NCBI GenBank assembly: GCA_012845835.1
Contig: JABAKD010000029.1
Location: forward strand, 8,060,048-8,124,047
Direction: 5' to 3'
Length of the DNA stretch: 64,000 nucleotides
From: Undaria pinnatifida
Lineage: Eukaryota > Sar > Phaeophyceae > Laminariales > Alariaceae
The notes below the pieces were generated by a model that saw only the letters and a list, made by a program, of their open reading frames with translations, made no database searches and was not told the DNA's origin. The position numbers were made by a program, and so were the translations under genes. Of this stretch, positions 29,985 through 39,153 are shown piece after piece; position 1 is the stretch's first letter; the number at the start of each line of letters is the position of its first letter.

Positions 29985-30285
29985 GTCGCCCCGGTGGCGT
30001 ATCAGGTTATCCTCGAGCCTGGTATAGGTCAGTTTCGTGAGTTCGAGCCCCGCCGAGTGCATACTGTATAAATTCGTTGGGACTTTTTCTTGTGGACAAA
30101 TTGACTTGCGGAAAGCGCGAGAGCGTGAGTTAGCAACACTCGATGAACAATCGACGAGCAGTGGGATTGCTGAACCCTATCTATGCGCGATAAAAATTGA
30201 AGGCAAGAGTCGGGCGGGAGAAGGGACGGCACCTCCTGTGACCACGGCTTGTCCAGAAGCTGGAAAGTGAAAGTGTGCAAATATA
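29985..30285 (+). mobile_element. tRNA-derived SINE, copy 2
   Basis: The head GGTCGCCCCGGTGGCGTATC...GAGTTCGAGCCCCGCCG has A- and B-box-like motifs about 40 bp apart. The body follows: CTTGTGGACAAATTGACTTG, AAAGCGCGAGAGCGTGAGTT, GCGCGATAAAAATTGAAGGC and CCACGGCTTGTCCAGAAGCT, then an AT-rich tail. The whole element matches the minus-strand copy at 43697-44035. Confidence 0.8.
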
Positions 30286-31547
30286 TATAAATATATATAC
30301 ATGTATACCAGGTATACAACAGGGTATAATAAAAGTTTAGGATGGATTTTTTTTCTTTTTTATAGGATGGGACTTGTTTTTTTCTTGGCCGAGAAATCAT
30401 CCAAAACATTATACTCGTATATTTGGCTCCATCCTCGATCCGTCCGCACCGTCCACCAGCGTTCGGTGGGCAACTACGACACTGACTCTGTACTGCTGTG
30501 GGGGGAAGCACGTTGTCGTAGTCAGGACACACACGGGTCGCAAAAAAAAGGTGAATCAGATGGCTAAGGTCCAAGTGTGTTCGTTCGTGTAATACCATAT
30601 ACAGGCTATAGACTATATTATGTATCATACAGAGCAACATGCCCCAGTACGTCATACCTGGCATATATATTCCACGCCCTGGATATCGCCTCATTATCTA
30701 TTTAGAGCCGTCCATGCCGCTGCTGCAATTCCCCCCCCCCCCCCCCCCCCGCCCCCAACGCCCCCTCTTTCCCCACCACCCGCACCATCGCCTAGACCTA
30801 GCACCACGCGTATAGCAAACCCCTACATCCATGCGACCTAAAGCCCTCCCCCCCCGCCCCCCGCCCCCCCCGCCGCATTCCCCCCCCCTCCCCCACAGAA
30901 AGGATTTAAATTTCCCACGCACAAATTGAGCTGCCCCACCCGTCCCCTTCCCCCCCTCCCCCCTTCCCCCTTCCCGCCCCCCTTTTGACCAAGATCGGGC
31001 CCCCAAGCCCTTAAGAACTCCGCCCTCCCCTCACCGGTTATTCGACTTACAGGATTCACTTGATAAATTGATGCATTTCCTTCCACAGCCGTCAGATTTT
31101 GTCCCCCTCAAAAACGTTTTTTTTTATAGTTTCCGCGCACAGACTGCCTAACATCACCCTGTTGACCCTGATAGCTACACTGTAGTTGCAAGGGGGGTCG
31201 CCGACGACCTATATCCTTAATAATGAGGGCACACAACCCGTAATACGCGCGATCGGAGTATCACACACAGCTTGCAAAGATGAGTTTCGACAAAATATTC
31301 GATCTCACAGCTAGCTAGCTGGAGTGTATTTTAATTTTTATAATATTGTAGTACTGGTATATATTACGCGATTTTCAAAAGTAGACTAGTATGCCCTGTA
31401 TTTGTACTCTGTGTAACATGCCCCAGTACCCTGCCATCATCGTGAGTGCTCAATGTTATTCCCGAAGTAAGCAGTCAGTATTATTCTTCGTACGCCCCAG
31501 TATCATACATACCTGGTATGTACGATACCTCATCATGCCCGAAGTAC
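30286..31547. other. Intergenic, C-rich tracts, no gene recognised
   Basis: Contains C runs (30728-31000), AT-rich sequence and, at 31190-31340, a block similar to 18145-18290 in the TAF1-like intron. No open frame with family motifs. It ends where similarity to copy B of the large duplication begins. Confidence 0.5.
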
Positions 31548-33797
31548 TTCTTTTTTTGCGCATCCCATCTATCTGGTGTCTCGGCACTTTCATTTTTCTT
31601 CCTCCTCCCGACAGACGTACTCAGATACAGGGTCCAGGGTCGCCAAGCAGACTCTTCCCCCCCCTCCACCCTATCTATGGTACGTGCCTTCATTTTTTTC
31701 GTGAGGAGACTTTTTTACACTTTCTTCCCTCCTCGACTATTAACACTCGCATTGAATTGATGATGCACCACAACACTGAGTTACTTCGGTATATTATTAG
31801 ACCATGTATCTATCTATCTGGTGGTGGTGGTAGGGTTTCGTACACAACAGCAGCAACAACAAACAGCAGGAAGCAGCAGAAAGAAGAAGAAACACCAAAA
31901 ACATCAACTACTTTAAAAATTACTACTACTACAACAACAGCATTATTACCGCAACAAGCATACACCCGCCAAATCATATGCGAGTCTATCGCAAATGCAC
32001 AATAACAACAGCAGCAGCAGCAGAACAAGAAGAATAACCTCGAAAACGGCGCAGCAATATACTACTACTATGTTATGGTCTACGGTAGATCTAGACTAAT
32101 CCACTAACTAACGACTACCTGGTACAGTGTTACAACTACATAATAAAGTGCACTGTATGTACTCCGTAGTATGCATATGTACCATTTTGATTTTTTTGCC
32201 TAGTCCGTCCCTTTTTCTCCGCCGGCGCAGAGTTTTTTTGTGTGCTTTCTTCTGCAATGCGATCAGACTACCCGTCGGTATATTATCAGCCGTGTGCCGG
32301 GCTCGTGGGACGTCCGTGGCGCGAGCTATGGCCGCGGAAAGCCGCCGAGACTGGCTCTATTTTGCGGGGTATGAGACGCTTCTGTCCCCGGGCAAGCACA
32401 CACTAGACGTATTTAAGCCTCGAGGTTAGGTCTTAAGTACTTCCAACTGGAAGAGCTAGGCCATTCGATATTTCGACCTTAAACGCATAAAAAAAACACC
32501 ATATGTCTAAAACTCGAAATAGTGGTCTCTTTCAGTACGCATAAAAAGAAAAGCCGAGGAAAGATCAAACTACTTGAAAATAGATTATGATATTTCTGCA
32601 CTACTCCAGACGCAGATGGCAAGACGAGGATTTATGTCATGAGTCAGCACATGAGTGGGTGGAAACTTCGAGAAAGACCCTCCCCTGCCCATGCTGTGCG
32701 AGCTTGAACGGCCAAAACAAATAACTGGTGCATGGCAAAAACATTGAGTGCTTCGTACTCCATACTCGCTTCATATGTAGGATACCTCGCAGGCGTCTGC
32801 CGCCTTCGGTGTGCCTCAGTGTGGCAGTCAGTACAGCAGCACAGCAGGACTGGCCCTCAACCCGGTTCAATTTCCACCCTCGAAATGTAGGCATCCGCGG
32901 GAAAGAGGCAACAGGGTTGTAAACTGCAGCAGCAGCTCCGGCCATGCGCTACGTCGGGCACAAAAACCAAACAAAAAAAATGTGTCATCGAAAAATTACA
33001 GCCTCTCAGGACGAGAGAGCAGGAGCACGAGCGCGCGACGAACTATGTCAGAGTCCCAGTTCTCTGACCGCAGAGAACGCCAGGGTAGGAGGAGTCTCGC
33101 GGGCGTTTTCCACCGGCTAGTTGTGCTGTAGTTGGGTTGGCTGTTGGGGTGCTGGTTGTCTGTGTGTTGTGCTGTGTTGTTTTGTTTTGTGGTGTGTTGT
33201 GTTGTGTGTGCGCTCGATCCTCGTGAATGAACAAGGACTCCTTTTCAAGTAATAGTACGTAGAGGCATGCCGCTCCACGAGAGTGGGTCGCCTCTGACCA
33301 CCGCCAACGTTTCTGATCGTGTTGTACACGCAGGTTGATTAACCCGGGTTGGGGATACACCAAGCGGCTTGCTAGGTTGAGCGTTGCAATTACTGCGTGG
33401 GTGTTGTGCTGTGCTGCTGCTGCAGAGTGTATGATGTTTCCTCGAGCTTTTGTCGTCTGAAATGCTGTTGTTTGCTGGAAAATACTCGGAAAATTGCTTC
33501 AAATATGCACTTGGGCCAAAATGTGCTCAAGTGCATATTTTGGGAAAATCCACATCTCACCGTGGTCTGCCGTGGTCGTTAGGTCGGTAAAATAGACCTA
33601 TTTTTTAGACATTTAAAACACGATAGGGCTTAATTTGGTTTAGAGCCTAAAATATAGGCATATCGTCAGGCTTAAATACGTCTACTACACACACGGTGGA
33701 ACTTTAGTCCTCGCACGTACATCGGGGTGGCATCAAAATGTATTTGCGAGAGAATTTTCCCGCACTGCTAGACGCGGGCGCGGTGTATATGTACCCG

Positions 33798-33980
33798 CTG
33801 CAACGACGTGAACTATGTCATTACTGTGAGTTCTCCCTCACAATTGACACGGTGGTTACCATACAGCAGTAGCGAAACCTGTATAAAGATATATAAAGTA
33901 GCAACACAACCCAAGCAAAAGTAACGATGTGCACACAACAGACCATATCGGCAACAAACATCGGTATAAACTGTCTACGA
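33798..33980 (+). repeat. Duplicated 5' region of the OTU-type ORF
   Basis: Nearly identical to 34197-34372 (offset about 398 bp). It includes the upstream sequence, a TATA-like TATAAAGATATATAAAG (about 33880), the ATG and the first 16 codons, after which this copy diverges and stops after a short Gln-rich run. The second copy leads into the full ORF. Confidence 0.85.
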
Positions 33981-34269
33981 TCACAGCAGCAGCAAGCAAC
34001 CGCAGAGAGCGGCAATAATATATAGATCATAAAAAATCAAATTTTATTGAGAACGGGATTTTTTTCTGGATGGACCGAGGAGAATAAATACACAAGACCT
34101 TTCCTCTCATCAAAAGAACATACACAGCGGTTTTACAATAGAGCACCACCAGCAAGCAGCACGTAGTCCATAGACTAAGAGTTTATTGTCATATGAGCAA
34201 CGACGGGAACTATGTCATTACTGTGAGTTCTCCCTCACAATTGACACGGTGGTTACCATACAGCAGTAG

Positions 34270-34295
34270 CGAAACCTGTATAAAGAGATATAAAG
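34270..34295 (+). promoter_or_regulatory. Possible TATA element of the OTU-type ORF
   Basis: CCTGTATAAAGAGATATAAAG lies about 35-50 bp before the ATG at 34324, and the same arrangement is kept in the duplicated 5' region. Prediction from sequence only. Confidence 0.35.
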
Positions 34296-34323
34296 TAGCA
34301 ACACAACTCAAGCAAAAGTAACG

Positions 34324-34971
34324 ATGTGCACACAACAGACCATATCGGCAACAAACATCGGTATAAACTGCGCGCGGGGAAAAATACTGGGCACAGAAAA
34401 CACACAACAAATTGACACCAATGATTCCTCTAACAGCAGCGACAGCAGTACAAACCCATCAGACAGCGAAAATGATCAAGACAACAACAGCGGCAACAAT
34501 AACAATTCTGGTCAATGGTCCATTATTCCCGAGATTGGTGATGGTGCATGTTTATTAAGATGTATCTCGCGTCGTGTGCACAACAACCCAGCTTTACATC
34601 ACATCGTCCGTGCACATATTATTGCCCACATCACAACCAATTTGTACACCGTTATCCCAGGATCAGGTTTCAACACTTTCCACGACAGCATCTTAGCTGG
34701 AGCAAATCAAGAACTTGTGGAAGTCGTTGGATCTCAACCTACTACATATTCGAGTGTTGAAGAGTATCTCCACTTCATGTCACAGCCTTACGCATATGCT
34801 ACAAACGTAGAATTAATTGCTGCCACGCAGTTGTACGGAGTGGACTTTCGAATAACTTATCACACCGAGCCTCAGCAATATCCCAACCCTCCTCCTCTAA
34901 ATGTCTGTGATATCTTATATTATCCACATTCTTTCCACTACGCATCCCTCCGATATACACCTTCTGCATAA
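34324..34971 (+). CDS. OTU-type cysteine protease (single exon)
   Basis: A 215-residue intronless ORF. OTU proteases are deubiquitinase-fold cysteine peptidases. Residues 30-65 are a Ser/Asn/Asp-rich disordered run. The catalytic motif is IGDGACLLRC at 71-80 with Asp73 and Cys76; a central SSVEEYLHFM then ATNVELIAATQLYGVDFRI matches the usual OTU W/Y..xxEL.A.A pattern; the C-terminal His205 in HSFHYASL matches the catalytic His-Tyr of the family. The catalytic residues are therefore all present. AT-rich, Asn-rich coding and the lack of introns contrast with the neighbours, so it may be mobile-element cargo or a transferred gene. It is absent from copy B. OTU domains also occur in some Helitrons, retroelements and large DNA viruses; nothing here decides between these. 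Confidence 0.75.
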   Translation: MCTQQTISATNIGINCARGKILGTENTQQIDTNDSSNSSDSSTNPSDSENDQDNNSGNNNNSGQWSIIPEIGDGACLLRCISRRVHNNPALHHIVRAHIIAHITTNLYTVIPGSGFNTFHDSILAGANQELVEVVGSQPTTYSSVEEYLHFMSQPYAYATNVELIAATQLYGVDFRITYHTEPQQYPNPPPLNVCDILYYPHSFHYASLRYTPSA

Positions 34972-35060
34972 ATACTTCATCATCAGTTGTAGTCATTCGA
35001 CTTGCGTCGCCCCCGGGAGGCACGTGTCCACCTCCCGAAGGGGAACCTTGTATTATATAC

Positions 35061-38028
35061 GAAAATATGACGGGTACCAGGTACGATACCATGCGGTTCT
35101 ACGAAATACTACTATTAATATCTGTGTGCTGGCCCTCAACAATAATATGTATGTCTACGTACGTACTGCTGCCGTTGCCGCATTAACTCGAGGTGTTTGC
35201 TTGCTCTTAGTACATCCTGGAACTCCCTTTTGCTTGTATGAAAGGGGTGTGAAACCGTATCTTGGCCCCCTTCCGGGTTGGACGGTTGCACTCAGGCATC
35301 CCCCTTCCGAAGGCAGGCTTTCCGTGACGCAGTCGCTCTGTACGCACAGCAGCAACGGGACACATAGGCATGCGTGGAGCGAAGCAGTCCGCGCCCGGCG
35401 GTGAGTTGCTCAAATTGCATGCCTCTGATCATCATCTGCCCGGCGGCCCGATCCGCGCGCTTTGGCTCTTGCTTTGACTCTGCCGCAAAAATGTGTCCGT
35501 AAACATAATAACCATTTACACTGATAATCGTTATAAAATAATACTTATATTTACGTACGTGTAGCGGCATGGTCTTAAACTAGAGCTTGGCCGCACGCAA
35601 GGCGAGCTCGGCCGGCGCCAAAGTTCGCAAGTCACGTGCACGACACAGAAAGGGATAGATTCAACTCGGCAGGACCTTGGTGTGTGTTCTTGTTCGGTTG
35701 CAGATTAGCACGCTTGCTAGTGGTCGGCTTGCTCGGTCAACTTGTTCTTGCTTATAATGCCGACGATGCCGCTTTGGGAGGGATGCCCACCTTGATATGG
35801 AGATAATCATAAGGAACGTTCAAATACTAATATATAACAAAAAGGTAACTATATTTACGCCACAAGTGATATGTACGACCCTCACATCCCATCCCTCGAT
35901 CCTACCTGCTGGTGCTCTGACCACTTGTACCCGGCATCTCCCCATCTCATTGGACTAGCAGAGGCCAGGAGCAGTGACATCTCTTCTGGGCAAGCCGGCT
36001 GCGGCTTCTCCGGACACGCGGTGAGCTGAAGCTTTGCTCCTATCATGAGCGTACGTAGCGAGAACGATGCCCCCCCCCCCCAACGACATTCCTTTCTTTT
36101 CATTCCCCCCCCCCTCCCCGCCCCCGAACTTTTCAGTACGTAGCGTAGTGGGCTGGTGGCTATGGGTGACGACATACACATAAAATAAAATAAATATCAT
36201 CTCACCCATAGGCAGGTGGCCCTTTCTAAGGAATCCCGCGATAAGGAAAACGGCATGTGTACATAGCGGATCTCAACTTTCTCCGCGCCGTTTCGTCCCT
36301 TACAGTGGACGCAACACCATTCAGTAAGGGACCCCAGGTGCCACCACCACCTTGTCTCCCACTCGAAAAACGCCATGTAGATAGTTAGAAAACAAGTCAT
36401 GTGCTAGTGTGCTACAGGGGGGCGTCGATTTTCTAGGGACCCTCGGTCAGCCTTCGTACGTATCGGCCAACTACTGCTGCTGTATGCGGAGAGCTTCACG
36501 CTTCGTGTGCCACTAGGATAACAACAAAACGGGTCACGCGTGCGAGATCTTGCGACTACTGATGATGCTGTAAGTACGAGTCTCGAGAGCACGTGTGTAC
36601 GCTAACACTGATGCACGGAGACGCAGCGCCTGCATTTCCGTGTGTCGCCGGACTGCTGTGTTATATCGTCGGTGACTTACTATAAAAAATATTTCGCCTG
36701 TGGTGGTCGCGATGTCTTCTACCAGGTATACTAGTCGTTACATGTCTGGTAGTCTAGTATCATACCTGGTAGTTAGTATAGCTGCCAGCAGCAAAGATGC
36801 CAGGAGACGGAACTTGCACCGGGCTAGACAGAGAGATCTGTCAAGGATGTCAAGGCAAATGATGCTTTGACAGACACCCTTGACGGCCAAAAACACGGGG
36901 ACACGACAAACTAACCCTAACCCATTAATCACTAAGGGAAAACACCTTTACCTTTACCGTGCTAGTGTGTAGAAAAAGGGGTTTCCACACATAGAAAAGT
37001 GGAGTTTTTTCTACCGCCTTGAGAGGCAGCCTTGACCGCCAAAGCACCCCTGAAGTATTTAGAATACTTGAATAAAACACGTGGACACTACAAAAAGTTT
37101 TTTTGGGGAACAACTTTACCGTATTGTCGATAAAACAAAAACGTCAGTAGAAAAAGTGGTTTCCGCACATAGAAATAAAGGATTTTTCTACAGGAGGGAT
37201 AGGGTGCAATCAGTCTAGACGGGTGGAAATAAATGCCTTCACGGGGACAGCCTTGACTAAGTCCTGATATATGCGGCCAGTTAGTATCTATCTATGATAC
37301 GTGCCGAATTAGTGGGCCGAGATCACATTGTCTGGTACCCCGAGTAGGGTGCCCTGGTTAAAACTCATCATCTCGAGAGGTGGCCGAGGATTGGGATAGC
37401 GTACACACCTCACATCAAAAATGGTCAGAATGGAAAACTAACCGGAGCGCTGTAATCGCAGGACGGTTTAGAAGAAAACATCATTTTTTTTTGTCATTTT
37501 TTTCTTTTTATAGCTATCGTCACCCCCCTCCCCTGCCGCCATTTTTGATGTGAGATGTCGAAGAAAGACTGTCCGGGCGCCAGTGTTTTATGTGCGTACG
37601 CTATAACATACAGAGTGGCGGTGCCATATTTCGACTGTCCGGTACACCTGGTACTATGCAACGCGAATATACTTGGTGTACGACAACAACCGTCCTGCTT
37701 GCGGTTCATTGTCGACCCTGGTGCTACTGCCGATGGGAGTCGCCGACCATACCCTTCACGAGGATGCTGTATGCGTGCATACCTGAACCGCGGTTTTCGA
37801 GCATACCGGTTTATAACCCGTCTTGTTAGCGGTTGGTTTCGTCATCTTTTTTCGCATCTCCGAGTGCATGTTTTCGGCCTGTGAAGCGTTTGATTACCAC
37901 GTGAATCCTACTCAACCAACTGACAAGCCAACCAACCAAGTAACCATCAAGCCAACCAACCAACCAACCAACCGACCAACCACCTCTACTAATCTACCTT
38001 CCCCCGCGCGTCCTTTCCTTGCTGTCAG
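35061..38028. other. Copy A, upstream of the first supported ASH-protein exon
   Basis: Conserved with 53155-56144 in copy B. Possible 5' exons of the ASH-domain gene include 35291-35402 (PPSEGRLSVTQSLCTHSS..., donor GGTGAGTT), 35969-36030 (RPGAVTSLLGK..., donor GTGAGC) and a segment ending at the GTAAGT at 36571. Their phases do not join cleanly, so none is called. Two hairpins with GTAGAAAAA/TTTTTCTAC ends lie at 36968-37015 and 37147-37191. A (CCAAC)n-like run at 37915-37985 precedes the acceptor at 38028. Confidence 0.45.
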
Positions 38029-39153
38029 AAGCATGAACAGTACCAAGACCACCAGGCAGGTGGCAGGGACGGTCGCAGTGGTGGCAGTGCCTCCCTGGAG
38101 GGGACCTCCCCCCGTGCCCTCCGGTGGGCATTTGGACCGCCGCCGACGAGGGCGGAAGAAGCGGCGAAGAGAGAAAGAGAGGGAAGGATAGCTGCGAAAA
38201 AGGCTGAGGCGGCAGCGGCGGCAGCAGTGGCGGCGGCGGTGGCGGCGGCCGCGGTAGATACGGCGGGCACGCGGTGGGAAATGGTAAATGGCTACCACCT
38301 GAAAAGCGTGCGCTTCAGTGCTCCGGCCAAGGAGAGCGGCAGTGGAGTCCGCGACCAGGCAGCATCCGTGAAGAGAACGCAGTTGCTGCTGCGGGAGGAA
38401 GGCGCGCGGGTGCTACCCCGCAGGAGGGTTCCTTTCGGCGGCGGTGGTGGTCGTCGTGGAGTGCGTGGCGGTGGTGGTGGCGTTGGTGTTGGCGGTGGCG
38501 GCGTTGGTGGTGTTGGTGTTGGTAGTGGTCGTGGTATTGGTGGTGGTGTTGGTGATGGTGCTGGAGGTTTTGGTGGTGGTGTTGGTGGTGGTGGCGGTGG
38601 CGTTGGTATTGGTGTTGGTGGTGTTGTTGGCATGGGTGGTGTTGGTGGCGTTGGTGGTGGAGTTGGCGGTAGTGATGGTGTTAGTAGTAGTGGTGTTGGT
38701 GCAAGCGGTGTTGGTAGTGTTGGTAGTGGTATTGGCGGTGGCGTTGGAGGTGATGATGGTGTTGGCGTTGGTGGTAGTGGTGTAAGCGGTAGTGGTATTG
38801 GTGGTGGTAGAGATGTTGGTGGCGGTAGTGCCGTTGTTGATGATGTTGGTGGTGTTGTTTCCGGTGGTGGTGATGGTGGGGGTGGTGATGTTGGCGGTGA
38901 CAGCGGCGGTGGTGACGGTACCGGTGTTGATGTCGGTGTTGGTGGTGTTGGTGCTGATAGTGGTGGTGTCAGTGGTGGTGGTGGCGTCGGGGGGGGTGCC
39001 GGTTACGGTGCTGGCATTGGTGGCAGCAACAGCAACAACAGCAGCACGAAGGACGCTAGCAGCACCAACAGCAGCGGGAACAGCAGGAAGTTTATCGCCG
39101 ACTCCAGTGGGGTGTTGACGGTTCCGAAGGCCCTCCCTGGCATTCTCTTACAG
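38029..39153 (+). CDS. ASH-protein exon a, copy A: charged and Gly/Val-rich
   Basis: The acceptor CCTTGCTGTCAG opens KHEQYQDHQAGGRDGRSGGS. A basic Ala-rich helix follows (AAKREREGRIAAKKAEAAAA), then GTRWEMVNGYHLKSVRF, about 190 residues of Gly/Val/Ser repeats coded by GGT/GTT, and SRKFIADSSGVLTVPKALPG then ILLQ|GTGACA. 375 codons here against 378 in copy B: all indels between copies keep frame, which supports coding on this strand. Pro-rich minus-strand frames are shadows. Confidence 0.65.

Larger units (their letters stand above)
32140..35060. mobile_element. Copy-A-only insertion of about 2.9 kb
   Basis: The flanks CTCGAAAACGGCGCAGCAATA (32040) and GACGGGTACCAGGTACGATAC (35069) are only about 130 bp apart in copy B (53025-53170), so about 2.9 kb here is absent from copy B. 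It carries an OTU-type ORF and a duplicated 5' region. The right end has a hairpin (GGGAGGCACGTGTCCACCTCCC-like, about 35015-35037) followed by GAAGGGGAACCTTGTATTA; a similar end (CCCGAAGGGAAACCTTGTATTA) is at 18092. No clear terminal repeats were found. Confidence 0.6.

Noticed and set aside
33490..33545. Stem AATATGCACTTG / CAAGTGCATATT as a regulatory hairpin
   Set aside because: A short inverted repeat in AT-rich DNA; without conservation it could be chance.
35294..36571. 5' exons of the ASH-domain gene
   Set aside because: Several frames are open in both copies with fair donors, but phases do not connect to each other or to the exon at 38029.
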